Counted from the stretch's first letter, positions 27,137 through 33,836 are shown. The stretch is DNA of 33,836 nucleotides from Streptococcus marimammalium DSM 18627 (GCF_000380045.1 NZ_KB904363.1:570-34405), one strand, 5' to 3'. Made by a program: numbers and translations. Notes: generated from the sequence alone by a model not told the origin.

Positions 27137-27529
27137 TTAACCTTTTTTCCTTTTACCATCCCAATAGTCATAACCAAATTTTAAAACATAAATCTCTTGG
27201 TACCCTGCTTTTTTTAATTCAATAACCGCACGACCAACACCTTTACTACGATTACTATCATATAATAAGACTGGCTTATCCTTTCTTAAAGCTGATAAAG
27301 AGGATTTAAATTGCCCAATCGGAAAATTTCTAGCACCCAAAATATGATCACATTTAAAAACAGAAGGCTCTCTAATATCAATTAATTGCCCTGTTCTCAT
27401 TAAAGAAGCAAATTCTTCATTCTCAATAAATTTAGAGGCTTGTCTAATTCTAAAATAGTTCCATATGGTCCAACCGATAAAACTTATAACACCAATCCAA
27501 AGTATAATTGTCACAATATTATTATCCAT
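27137..27529 (-). CDS. Membrane-anchored rhodanese-like protein lacking the catalytic Cys
   Basis: A 130-residue protein with an N-terminal membrane segment (about 5-25) and one rhodanese domain (about 36-126), including LIDIREPSVFKCDHILGARNFP. The active-site loop reads YDSNRSKG, so Asp91 occupies the position of the sulfur-carrying Cys. It should therefore be catalytically inactive as a sulfurtransferase. This form is familiar from streptococcal homologues next to glk. AGGGAG precedes the ATG and nine bases separate it from glk. Confidence 0.88.
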   Translation of the reverse strand: MDNNIVTIILWIGVISFIGWTIWNYFRIRQASKFIENEEFASLMRTGQLIDIREPSVFKCDHILGARNFPIGQFKSSLSALRKDKPVLLYDSNRSKGVGRAVIELKKAGYQEIYVLKFGYDYWDGKRKKG

Positions 27530-27538
27530 AATTCTCCC

Positions 27539-28510
27539 TTATTTTTCAATTAATTGACTAGCTAAGCTAGCTGCACCAATAATACCAGCATCATTACCAA
27601 GTTTAGCTATTTTTATTTTAGTTGATTCTTTAACTTGGGGAAAGGTAAATGTTTTGAAGTATTTTTCAATGCGAGAACGTAAAAATTCTCCAGCTGCAGA
27701 TACGCCACCACCAATCACAATACTATCTGGGTTCAAAATATTACTAATATTAGCTGCTGCAAGTCCTAAATAAAAACTCACTTTTTCAACAATACTATTA
27801 GCAAAAGCATCGCCAACTTCAGCAGCAGCAAAAATATCTTTACTGGTCACTGCCTCACCATTATCAAGTAAAAGTTTAATCTTTGAATCGCCCTCATAAG
27901 CTTCTGCCAATTGGCGTGCCACACGAACAACACCAGTCGCTGAAGCTACTGTCTCAAGGCAACCATGACTACCACAAGTACAAAGAAAACCATTGATAGG
28001 TTCAACAATCATATGACCAATTTCACCACCTGCACCAGCAACACCATGAATGAGCTTCCCATCAGCGATAATACCACCACCAACTCCTGTACCAAGAGTC
28101 ATAAAAACAACATCCAAATGGTTGTCACCAGCGCCAACCCAACGTTCTCCAAGTGCTGCAACATTAGCATCATTATCAATCGCAAAAGGAATACCTATTT
28201 CCTTTTCGATTATTGAGCCGACCTCTTGAGTCTTTGACCAGTTAAGATTGTACGCTCCTGTTACTGTTTTCATCTGACGTTCAACAGCGCCGGGAGAACC
28301 CATGCCAATACCAATAAAATCTTCTTTAGTTAAACCATATAATTCCAAACGGTGTTTAATGGAAGCAACAATATCTGGAACAATATGTTTACCTTCTTCT
28401 AAAATATTGGTTTCAATGGCCCATTTTTCTTGAATTTCACCTTCAAGTGTTAAAATACCAAATTTAATCGTAGTCCCACCCAAATCAATTCCTAATAACT
28501 TACTTGCCAT
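27539..28510 (-). CDS. glk: Glucokinase (ROK family)
   Basis: Cytosolic glucose kinase of 323 residues feeding glycolysis from non-PTS glucose. Features: phosphate-1 motif GIDLGGTTIKFG, catalytic region IDNDANVAALGE, and the ROK zinc motif CTCGSHGCLET with the preceding His in GEIGHM. GAGGAAAAAG precedes the ATG. It overlaps the yqgQ end by 11 bases, so the genes are co-translated. Confidence 0.97.
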   Translation of the reverse strand: MASKLLGIDLGGTTIKFGILTLEGEIQEKWAIETNILEEGKHIVPDIVASIKHRLELYGLTKEDFIGIGMGSPGAVERQMKTVTGAYNLNWSKTQEVGSIIEKEIGIPFAIDNDANVAALGERWVGAGDNHLDVVFMTLGTGVGGGIIADGKLIHGVAGAGGEIGHMIVEPINGFLCTCGSHGCLETVASATGVVRVARQLAEAYEGDSKIKLLLDNGEAVTSKDIFAAAEVGDAFANSIVEKVSFYLGLAAANISNILNPDSIVIGGGVSAAGEFLRSRIEKYFKTFTFPQVKESTKIKIAKLGNDAGIIGAASLASQLIEK

Positions 28511-28709
28511 TTTCTTTTTCCTCTTCTATTTTATGCTCTCGCCTTAAAATCAACTCAGCAATTAGGTAATCTTCTTTTTCAATTAAAGCATTACTATAGA
28601 GATTTTCCAATTCAATTTTCATCATCTCAATATCGTAAAGTCTTTTTCCAAGATACACAAAAATTCCAAAACGTTTTAGTAGCTGCTGGACATCATAAAG
28701 TGTTTTCAT
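28500..28709 (-). CDS. yqgQ: YqgQ family protein (DUF910)
   Basis: A 69-residue helical protein of the YqgQ/DUF910 family, usually encoded directly before glk. Signature: DVQQLLKRFGIFVYLGKRLYD and a second helix with IEKEDYLIAELILRREH. The function is unknown; some structures suggest nucleic-acid binding. There is no Shine-Dalgarno sequence before the ATG, and the -10 box ends six bases upstream, so the operon mRNA is predicted to be leaderless. Confidence 0.9.
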   Translation of the reverse strand: MKTLYDVQQLLKRFGIFVYLGKRLYDIEMMKIELENLYSNALIEKEDYLIAELILRREHKIEEEKENGK

Positions 28710-28715
28710 ACACTG

Positions 28716-28744
28716 ATTCTATCAAAAAGAATTCTTTTTTTCAA
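28716..28744 (-). promoter_or_regulatory. Promoter of yqgQ-glk-rhodanese, predicted leaderless
   Basis: TTGAAA (28739-28744), 17-base spacer, TAGAAT (28716-28721). Exactly six bases lie between the -10 and the yqgQ ATG. Confidence 0.65.
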
Positions 28745-28781
28745 GATGTAATGCAATCGGTTTCTGTACAGCATTGTTCAG

Positions 28782-28818
28782 ACTAAAAAACCTAGGAAAA
28801 ATCCTAGGTTTATTTTTT
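28782..28818 (-). terminator. Terminator of dpr
   Basis: Arms AAACCTAGGA (28788-28797) and TCCTAGGTTT (28802-28811) with a short loop; followed by a T run on the minus strand, just after the dpr stop. Confidence 0.85.
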
Positions 28819-28829
28819 AGTGAATAGTT

Positions 28830-29363
28830 TTATCTAATTCCTGGTTTATTACCAAGTTCTGCTTGTAACATCCAAAGTGTTTTCTCAGCATCAGCTTGAG
28901 CTGCAACAAATAAATCATTTGAAGGATCATCACCTTCTTCATCAGTTACATCAAGTCCAACTTGATAAAGATTTGCTAAATAGCTATAGACATCTACCAA
29001 GCGATTTAAGTGGTCTTCAATCGTTTTTTCAAAAGAACCCGCTGTTTCTACTAATTTAGAATTTTCATCAAATTCTTTAAGAGTAGAAAATGGTGCTCCA
29101 CCTATAGTAATAAGACGTTCACTAATTTCATCAAGATGTTCATTTAAACCATCCATTAACTCATCCATTTTAGGATGAAGATGTAAGAAACCTCTTCCTC
29201 TCATATACCAATGAATTTGATGAACGATTGATGCTGCTTTTGAAAGATCAGCAACAGTTTGATTTAAAACTGCTTTTGTTTTGGTATTAGCACCTGCTCC
29301 TTCTTTTTTTGTCACATTATGAACGATTGATGCATAGATATTTTCAACACTAATTGTAGTCAT
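28830..29363 (-). CDS. dpr: Dps-like peroxide resistance ferritin Dpr
   Basis: Dodecameric mini-ferritin of 177 residues that stores iron and prevents Fenton chemistry, giving H2O2 and oxygen tolerance. The inter-subunit ferroxidase ligands are present in [19 protein letters not shown] and LDEISER: His51, His63, Asp67, Asp78 and Glu82. The ATG at 29363 has AAGGAG upstream. A near-consensus PerR box lies in its leader at 29378-29392. It stands alone between two terminators and is divergent from the prepilin peptidase gene. Confidence 0.96.
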   Translation of the reverse strand: MTTISVENIYASIVHNVTKKEGAGANTKTKAVLNQTVADLSKAASIVHQIHWYMRGRGFLHLHPKMDELMDGLNEHLDEISERLITIGGAPFSTLKEFDENSKLVETAGSFEKTIEDHLNRLVDVYSYLANLYQVGLDVTDEEGDDPSNDLFVAAQADAEKTLWMLQAELGNKPGIR

Positions 29364-29377
29364 TTTTTTCTCCTTAT

Positions 29378-29392
29378 TTAGAATTATTATTA
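29378..29392 (-). promoter_or_regulatory. PerR box upstream of dpr
   Basis: TTAGAATTATTATTA on the plus strand fits the PerR consensus TTAnAATnATTnTAA at all defined positions but one. It sits between the dpr -10 and the ribosome site. Streptococcal dpr is known to be PerR controlled; binding here is inferred. Confidence 0.65.
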
Positions 29393-29403
29393 TTTACATT
29401 ATC

Positions 29404-29432
29404 ATTTTATCGTTTTCTACCTGAAAAAGCAA
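29404..29432 (-). promoter_or_regulatory. Promoter of dpr
   Basis: TTGCTT (29427-29432), 17-base spacer, TAAAAT (29404-29409) on the minus strand. Confidence 0.6.
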
Positions 29433-29473
29433 CTTATTTGATTGTTTTAAACAATTTTTTCGAATAAAGAAAT

Positions 29474-29986
29474 ATGAACTATTTCAAAAAGCATTGGCAA
29501 CATTGGCAAAAAGGATTAACTACTAAAAAAACTAATCTTTTAAAACAAAAAATAGGCTTATTAATACTATTATTAGGATTAGTTTTTTCAACTTTAACCT
29601 ATAAATGGGCAAATATAACCATCACTAGCACTCATACTACAATAATCAGTGTCAGTTTATTACTAAGTTTTTATGATATTTTTTATCAGGAATATCCTTT
29701 AATCATCTGGCTATTTTCAACCTTAGGAGTACTCATAGCTTATCCCATTAAACCAATAGGAATTATATTATTTTTGATAGCTTTATTAGCCGAATATCGT
29801 GATATTAAAATAGGTAGTGGTGACATATTTTATCTCAGTACGATTAGTTTAACAATGACTTTTTGGCAGCTATCTTGGTTAATTCAACTATCATCCCTCT
29901 TAGGAATATTAGTTATTCTCTTTAATAATAACAAACCTATCGCTTTTATTCCTTTTTTAACCTTGGCATATTGTCTTATTCTTTAA
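29474..29986 (+). CDS. Prepilin peptidase (A24 family) lacking the N-terminal domain
   Basis: A polytopic membrane protein of 170 residues matching the catalytic half of type IV prepilin peptidases. The two aspartates are Asp68 (LSFYDIFYQEYP) and Asp117 (IKIGSGDIFYL). The usual 70-80 residue N-terminal domain with its two CxxC zinc pairs is absent and replaced by a short basic leader (residues 1-26). An in-frame TAA at 29465 rules out extension. The neighbour dpr matches the location of the streptococcal competence peptidase (CclA/ComC type), which processes ComG pseudopilins. Activity without the zinc domain is uncertain. The ribosome site is weak. Confidence 0.7.
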   Translation: MNYFKKHWQHWQKGLTTKKTNLLKQKIGLLILLLGLVFSTLTYKWANITITSTHTTIISVSLLLSFYDIFYQEYPLIIWLFSTLGVLIAYPIKPIGIILFLIALLAEYRDIKIGSGDIFYLSTISLTMTFWQLSWLIQLSSLLGILVILFNNNKPIAFIPFLTLAYCLIL

Positions 29987-30002
29987 TACCATTATAAATA
30001 TA

Positions 30003-30034
30003 AAAAAATAGTTGTCTAAGACAACTATTTTTTA
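30003..30034. terminator. Bidirectional terminator between prepilin peptidase and VanZ genes
   Basis: Fourteen-base arms at 30004-30017 and 30019-30032 form a perfect inverted repeat with A and T ends. It overlaps the 3' end of the VanZ gene and serves both convergent genes. Confidence 0.85.
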
Positions 30035-30546
30035 TCTTCTTGATACTGTTTCTTCAACCATTGGTAAGTAAAAAGTGCTAGCAGACCTCCTAAAGTGTTA
30101 GTCCATAAATCATCAATTTCAAAAACTCGGTTAGCATCTATCAAAACATCTAAAAGGATTTGAGTCAATTCAATTCCTAAACTAATTAGAAAACTTAACC
30201 GACCAACTTTTTTAATTGTTCTTATTTTAGGAAATAAGAATAAAAGTCCTAAGATAAGTGGATAGAGTAAGAAAATATTAGTTATATTTTGAAAAATAAT
30301 CCAAAAAAATTCCCAAATATTTTTTGATTGACTTGCATTAATCAAGGAATTAAAGGGGGTTAACAGAACAACAACACGACCATAATGTTCTACTCCAGGT
30401 GTTTCAAAGCCTGAAATATTGATTTGAGGTGTAAAACAAAGCAATCCAATAATGAGGATATAAAATCCGACCCCAAAAAATAAAAAAAGACGATAGCTCG
30501 GTTTTGGATTAAAATTTCTATCAAATCCTTTTTTTAAAATCTTCAT
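30025..30546 (-). CDS. VanZ family membrane protein
   Basis: A 173-residue membrane protein with four hydrophobic segments (about residues 20-40, 88-108, 113-133 and 150-163). The VanZ-like hallmark is the final EIDDLWTNTLGGLLALFTYQWL segment and the preceding SLGIELTQILL. VanZ of the vanA cluster gives low-level teicoplanin resistance, but chromosomal members like this one are common and have no defined role. AAGGAAAAAAT precedes the ATG. It is not linked to any vancomycin resistance genes. Confidence 0.85.
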   Translation of the reverse strand: MKILKKGFDRNFNPKPSYRLFLFFGVGFYILIIGLLCFTPQINISGFETPGVEHYGRVVVLLTPFNSLINASQSKNIWEFFWIIFQNITNIFLLYPLILGLLFLFPKIRTIKKVGRLSFLISLGIELTQILLDVLIDANRVFEIDDLWTNTLGGLLALFTYQWLKKQYQEDKK

Positions 30547-30575
30547 ATTTTTTCCTTTTTATAATTTTTGATATC

Positions 30576-30605
30576 TAAAACCACTAACTATAGTCAGTGG
30601 TTCTT
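30576..30605 (-). terminator. Terminator of yutD
   Basis: Arms AACCACT (30579-30585) and AGTGGTT (30596-30602) with further pairing in the loop, directly after the yutD stop on the minus strand. Confidence 0.65.
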
Positions 30606-30611
30606 AATTAG

Positions 30612-31205
30612 TTATTCATGATCATTTTTTTTACGAATCACAAAATTTTGATTATGTTGGATGAAAGATTTTTCTGTCTTTTGTTTATTAGTGTGCTTCT
30701 TAGTCATTTTTTTCTTTTTCTTAAAGTCATTTCGCTTATTTTTTTCAATAGATGAATTAGTATTTTTTTCATGCAATGATTTTTGTGAATGATTATTATT
30801 TTTACGTCTTTGCTTACGTTTTCTAGGATGTCCTTTAAATTCTTCTTTTGGCATTTCTTTTGGTTCTTTGTTTTCAAGAATAAAATAAGCACAACCAAAA
30901 CTACAATACTCTTTTAAATAGTCTTCTAATCGACTAATCTTTAAAGTGCTAGTTGTTTTCTTATCATTTTTATAAAAACCTTTTAGACGAAGTTGGTCAC
31001 TAGCCCAATCCCCAACAATATAGTCATATTTTAACATTAATTCTGAAAAACGTTGACTAAAAGTAGTAGTATCAAAAGCATTTTTAAAATTTTCGAGCAT
31101 AGTAAACTGAATGTCATCTGATTTCACAATATCATCAAATGACACAAATTGAGGTCCAGGAAATTTATTGTAATTAAATAATTCAGGGTCTATTTCTTTT
31201 CTCAT
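30612..31205 (-). CDS. yutD: YutD family protein (DUF1027) with a basic tail
   Basis: A 197-residue cytosolic protein. Residues 1-110 match YutD/DUF1027: NKFPGPQFVSFDDIV, then YDYIVGDWASDQLRLKGFY and the ending DYLKEYCSFGCAYFIL. The family function is unknown. The remaining 80 residues are a low-complexity tail of Lys, Arg, Asn, His and Ser, probably disordered and suited to nucleic-acid or ribosome contact (inference). AAAGGAG precedes the ATG. It is monocistronic with its own promoter and terminator. Confidence 0.88.
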   Translation of the reverse strand: MRKEIDPELFNYNKFPGPQFVSFDDIVKSDDIQFTMLENFKNAFDTTTFSQRFSELMLKYDYIVGDWASDQLRLKGFYKNDKKTTSTLKISRLEDYLKEYCSFGCAYFILENKEPKEMPKEEFKGHPRKRKQRRKNNNHSQKSLHEKNTNSSIEKNKRNDFKKKKKMTKKHTNKQKTEKSFIQHNQNFVIRKKNDHE

Positions 31206-31284
31206 AATTCTCCTTTCATTTTAATTTTTCTAGCTAGTTTTCCAAAACATTTTTTAAGAAGAATCTATTATTCTTAACCTATTT

Positions 31285-31290
31285 ATTATA
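31285..31290 (-). promoter_or_regulatory. -10 box upstream of yutD
   Basis: Perfect TATAAT on the minus strand; TTACAA 16 bases upstream is a fair -35 (31307-31312). The leader is about 75 bases. Confidence 0.55.
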
Positions 31291-31359
31291 CACTATTTTT
31301 CTTTTTTTGTAAGCGAAGACAAAACATTACAGCAATTGTTTTGAAGAATTAAATTTCTA

Positions 31360-31406
31360 ATAAAAACAAAACACAGAATTTTTTTCTGCATTTTGTCTTG
31401 TTTTAA
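31360..31406 (-). terminator. Terminator of rsmD-coaD-sepM
   Basis: Arms at 31363-31378 and 31385-31405 (AACAAAACACAGAA against TTCTGCATTTTGTCTTGTT) pair with a few mismatches; a T run follows on the minus strand. Confidence 0.55.
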
Positions 31407-32443
31407 TGGGTTCTTAAATAAGCAATAGCTTCTTCAATTGTCTTAACAGGAATAATTTTCATATCTGTTTTTAATTTCTTAACAGTTTCTAAAGCCTCCT
31501 CATAATTAGTTTTGGCATCGGGGTTTATGTTTTTGAGTTCATCAGTGATTGGATTATTTGGAACAAAAAAGATTTTGGCACCAATTTCATCTGCGGAAAC
31601 AACTTTTTTATCTATACCACCAACATCACCCACTGACCCATCTTGTTCAATGGTTCCTGTCCCTGCAATAATACGGCCTTTCCTTAAATCCTCATCAATG
31701 AGTTGGTCATAAATATCAAGTGTAAACATCAATCCAGCACTAGGTCCACCAACATCTTCTGTATTAAAAGTTATTGGAATTTTAGTGTTAACCTCGGTAT
31801 GATCGACTAAACCAATACCAATACCATTTTTACCATTTTCAAGTTTAATAATTTTACCAGTAGCATTCTCACTAATCCCATTTGAAATGTATTGAACCGT
31901 TACATCATCACCTATCTTAAAACTACTTACATAGTTAATTAGTTCTTGAGAAGATTTGAAGGTTTTACCATTAATACCTGTTACAGTGTCAGCAAGATTG
32001 AGGATATTCTTAAAAGTTGAATCCTCAGAAACGTTAAGTACATATACTCCTTGGTAATCTAACTTAGCCTCTTTACCAGCCAATTTTAAAGCTTGGTAAA
32101 CAGCACTATTTTGTGAAGTTTTCATGTAAAATTGATTGATACGCCAGTAATCCTCTTGACTGTAGCCACCTGTTGTTTCTTCAATGCTTGTAATATCGGC
32201 AAAAGGTGTAAACCAAGAATAGATAATCTGTGCAAGACTAGCACGACTTACCGTAACTGCAACAAAGTTATAAGAACCTTCTTCACTATCATTTATTTCA
32301 TTGACAGTTAAGACATTTCTAATATCATAAGCACCACCAGGTATTTCTAAATAATAGGGAAGAGGAATTGTAACTGCACCTATGATAAATAATACTGTAA
32401 AAAAACTAACGAACCACCATTTAAATTGTTTTATTGTTTTCAC
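31403..32443 (-). CDS. sepM: SepM-family PDZ/Lon-S16 surface protease
   Basis: Membrane-anchored serine protease of 346 residues. One N-terminal membrane segment (about 10-30), a PDZ domain (about 128-195), and a Lon-type S16 domain with the Ser/Lys dyad: Ser235 in GGPSAGLM and Lys at about 280 in DVGGIDKKV. In S. mutans SepM trims the competence-stimulating peptide; the role in this species is unknown. The start is GTG at 32443 with GGAG upstream. It overlaps coaD by 23 bases, the conserved rsmD-coaD-sepM order. Confidence 0.92.
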   Translation of the reverse strand: MKTIKQFKWWFVSFFTVLFIIGAVTIPLPYYLEIPGGAYDIRNVLTVNEINDSEEGSYNFVAVTVSRASLAQIIYSWFTPFADITSIEETTGGYSQEDYWRINQFYMKTSQNSAVYQALKLAGKEAKLDYQGVYVLNVSEDSTFKNILNLADTVTGINGKTFKSSQELINYVSSFKIGDDVTVQYISNGISENATGKIIKLENGKNGIGIGLVDHTEVNTKIPITFNTEDVGGPSAGLMFTLDIYDQLIDEDLRKGRIIAGTGTIEQDGSVGDVGGIDKKVVSADEIGAKIFFVPNNPITDELKNINPDAKTNYEEALETVKKLKTDMKIIPVKTIEEAIAYLRTH

Positions 32444-32921
32444 TTATTCTCTCCAATTCTTCTATGACACTTTTTGGGACAAATCGAGAAATATCTTGAT
32501 TAAAGTGTAATAATTCTCTCACACGACTAGAGCTAATAGACTGTAAATCAGGCTTTGATAAGAGATAAATCGTTTCAATATTTGAAGATAGATACTGGTT
32601 AAAAAACTCAAGATCTATCTCATAATTCAAATCTTCAGAATTTCTTATTCCTCTAATCAATACATTAGCACCAATTTTTTTTGCAACATCAACAGTTAAA
32701 GTATTACTAGATGTTATCACTTTAATATTATCAAATTCAACCAAAGCATTAATAAGCATCTTTTCTCTTTGTTCTTTAGAAAATAAAGTCACTTTTTCCT
32801 TATTATAAAATAAACCAACATAGAGTTTATCAACTAGTTTTGTTGCTCTTTTAATGACATCAATATGGCCAGTTGTCACTGGATCAAATGTGCCTGTATA
32901 TAATCCTATTTTATCTGACAT
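32421..32921 (-). CDS. coaD: Pantetheine-phosphate adenylyltransferase
   Basis: Fourth step of CoA synthesis from pantothenate: adenylates 4'-phosphopantetheine to dephospho-CoA, the substrate of CoaE encoded near the left end. The nucleotidyltransferase motif TGTFDPVTTGH and the second motif ISSSRVREL are intact, with NVLIRGIRNSEDLNYE between them. Length is 166 residues. It overlaps rsmD by 11 bases and sepM by 23, indicating translational coupling. Confidence 0.97.
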   Translation of the reverse strand: MSDKIGLYTGTFDPVTTGHIDVIKRATKLVDKLYVGLFYNKEKVTLFSKEQREKMLINALVEFDNIKVITSSNTLTVDVAKKIGANVLIRGIRNSEDLNYEIDLEFFNQYLSSNIETIYLLSKPDLQSISSSRVRELLHFNQDISRFVPKSVIEELERISENNKTI

Positions 32922-33450
32922 AAACGGTTACCTTACTAATTCCATAAGTTTTTTGTTTCCAAATTCCAAATTCACAAATTTCTTCTGGTAACAAAATCTC
33001 TTTATCTGTCTCACAGACAATCATTACATCTTTTGAAAGTAGACCTAATTCTTCAAGCTGATAAATCGTCTTAACAATCTCTTCTTTAGCGTAGGGTGGG
33101 TCTAATAAAACTAAATCAAACTGACCATTTAATTGAGTTAGCGCTTTTTTAACATCCATCTTTAAGAGTTTCAATTTATTTTTAGTTTTGGTCATCTTGA
33201 TGTTTTCTGCAATGATTTTTTGAGCACGAAAATTCTTTTCTACCAAAACAGCTTCTGACATTCCTCTTGAAACAGCTTCAATTCCCAAACTACCACTCCC
33301 AGAAAAAAGATCTAAAGCTCTACCACCATCAAAAAATGGACCAATCATACTAAAAATAGCACCTTTTACTTTATCTGAAGTTGGACGCGTGATTTTGCCA
33401 TCAAGAGTAATAAGTGGTCTTCCACGAAATTGCCCAGCAATTACTTTCAA
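32911..33450 (-). CDS. rsmD: 16S rRNA (guanine(966)-N2)-methyltransferase RsmD
   Basis: SAM-dependent rRNA methyltransferase of 179 residues. SAM motif LDLFSGSGSLGIEAVSRG and catalytic LLDPPY are present, with the N-terminal KVIAGQFRGRPL and TRPTSDKVKGAIF typical of the family. I chose the TTG at 33450 because AGGAGG lies seven bases upstream and the protein then has the family length; a longer frame from a TTG at 33489 puts that ribosome site inside the gene. It is the first gene of the operon. Confidence 0.94.
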   Translation of the reverse strand: MKVIAGQFRGRPLITLDGKITRPTSDKVKGAIFSMIGPFFDGGRALDLFSGSGSLGIEAVSRGMSEAVLVEKNFRAQKIIAENIKMTKTKNKLKLLKMDVKKALTQLNGQFDLVLLDPPYAKEEIVKTIYQLEELGLLSKDVMIVCETDKEILLPEEICEFGIWKQKTYGISKVTVYVR

Positions 33451-33512
33451 AACAGCACCTCCTGATACTATTATTACTTGAATAGACAAATGATAATCCT
33501 TTATTGATTATT

Positions 33513-33521
33513 ATTTTACCA
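33513..33521 (-). promoter_or_regulatory. Extended -10 promoter of rsmD
   Basis: Minus-strand TGGTAAAAT (-10 at 33513-33518), about 60 bases before the rsmD start. It lies between the insertion sequence and the gene. Confidence 0.45.
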
Positions 33522-33631
33522 TATTGCATTAAATTCAGCTTAAAAATGTTGTCTCATAATTAAATAAATTTATTTTCCCCAATTGTCAAGTCAAGTGCAA
33601 CAAAGTATTCATCTGACTAAGTCAATAATTT

Positions 33632-33836
33632 TTATACTGTTTGAGCTAGCTCAAACAGTTTTTTTGCAGACTGATAGTTGTGTATTCTTCTCAGTCTGTC
33701 ATTGATAGCTTGTGTATAGGTATCTAATTCTTCTTGAGTTAGTTCCTGTAGCGATATCCCTTTAGGCACAAACTCTCTAAGTAATCCATTAAAATTCTCG
33801 TTTGTTCCACGTTCGTGAGATGAGTAAGCATGAGCG
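33632..33836 (-). CDS. IS30-family transposase, C-terminal fragment
   Basis: The last 67 residues of a transposase are visible; the rest lies beyond the window end. HERGTNENFNGLLREFVPKG is the conserved block that carries the Glu of the IS30 DDE triad, followed by the usual C-terminal helix DRLRRIHNYQSAKKLF. The visible frame is intact and ends at TAA 33632-33634, so there is no sign of decay in this part. It is transcribed towards rsmD. Confidence 0.9.
   Translation of the reverse strand, partial: AHAYSSHERGTNENFNGLLREFVPKGISLQELTQEELDTYTQAINDRLRRIHNYQSAKKLFELAQTV
33636..33666 (+). terminator. Palindrome at the transposase 3' end, plus-strand terminator
   Basis: A 24-base perfect palindrome (33636-33659, centred on GCTAGC) followed by a run of seven T on the plus strand. 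It lies inside the last codons of the transposase and would stop transcription entering the element from the rsmD side. Confidence 0.6.

Larger units (their letters stand above)
33581..33836 (-). mobile_element. IS30-family insertion sequence, partial (runs off the window)
   Basis: Contains the transposase C-terminus and about 50 bases of 3' non-coding sequence. The outer end is probably near 33581, where AATTGTCAAGTCAAGTGCAA begins; it resembles terminal inverted repeats of IS30 elements. The other end is outside the window, so the boundary cannot be confirmed. Confidence 0.6.

Noticed and set aside
27031..27225. Plus-strand open frame of 64 codons
   Set aside because: It crosses a terminator and is antisense to the rhodanese gene; no ribosome site or recognisable content.
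30025..30546. VanZ homologue as a sign of glycopeptide resistance
   Set aside because: No other van genes are nearby and stand-alone VanZ-family genes are common in streptococcal chromosomes.
1..33836. CRISPR array, tRNA or rRNA genes
   Set aside because: No spaced direct repeats and no tRNA or rRNA signature were seen on either strand by reading; a tRNAscan or Rfam search could not be run.

Overview
The window is a low-GC Gram-positive chromosome segment that reads as a pyogenic-group Streptococcus (S. uberis, S. parauberis or S. iniae type). The evidence is gene content and order: ybeY-dgkA-era-mutM-coaE, rplK-rplA, pyrH-frr-cvfB, an mts/psa-type metal transporter, murD-murG-divIB, typA-DUF3165, yqgQ-glk-rhodanese, dpr beside a prepilin peptidase gene, and rsmD-coaD-sepM. 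The species is an inference. Most genes lie on the minus strand.

Left edge (1-2073, plus strand): the 3' part of a gene for a lipase with a GHSLG nucleophile elbow and a helical C-terminal half, followed by two small helical-protein genes and a terminator. This matches the layout of a type VII secretion lipase toxin with reversed domain order (TslA of Staphylococcus aureus is the described example) and its two targeting partners. It is the most interesting accessory locus here.

2.2-9.3 kb (minus): coaE, mutM, era, dgkA and ybeY form one overlapping operon for CoA synthesis, DNA repair, ribosome and lipid-carrier functions. phoH, yozE, cvfB, frr and pyrH follow as separate short units. 9.4-13.8 kb: a decayed small membrane-protein gene, the L11-L1 operon, a DUF3397 membrane protein and the ahpC-ahpF peroxide-detoxification operon. 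14.0-18.1 kb: a stand-alone DUF3883 nuclease-like gene, ftsK and a lipoprotein cyclophilin.

18.1-20.7 kb: an Mn/Fe ABC transporter operon (ATPase, permease, lipoprotein) behind a strong promoter overlapped by a near-perfect 7-1-7 palindrome. 20.9-24.8 kb: divIB, murG and murD (septal peptidoglycan). 24.8-28.7 kb: typA with a DUF3165 gene, and yqgQ-glk-rhodanese. 28.8-31.2 kb: dpr with a very good PerR-box match, a divergent prepilin peptidase lacking its N-terminal domain, a VanZ-family gene and yutD. 31.4-33.5 kb: rsmD-coaD-sepM. The right edge holds the C-terminus of an IS30-family transposase.

Patterns that cross gene boundaries: three genes (DUF3397, ftsK, yqgQ) have a -10 box ending exactly six bases before the ATG and no Shine-Dalgarno sequence, which predicts leaderless mRNAs. 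Two distant minus-strand operons end in near-copies of one long terminator hairpin. Peroxide and metal homeostasis genes (ahpCF, dpr, mts) are spread through the window with recognisable operator candidates. No tRNA, rRNA or CRISPR array was seen.
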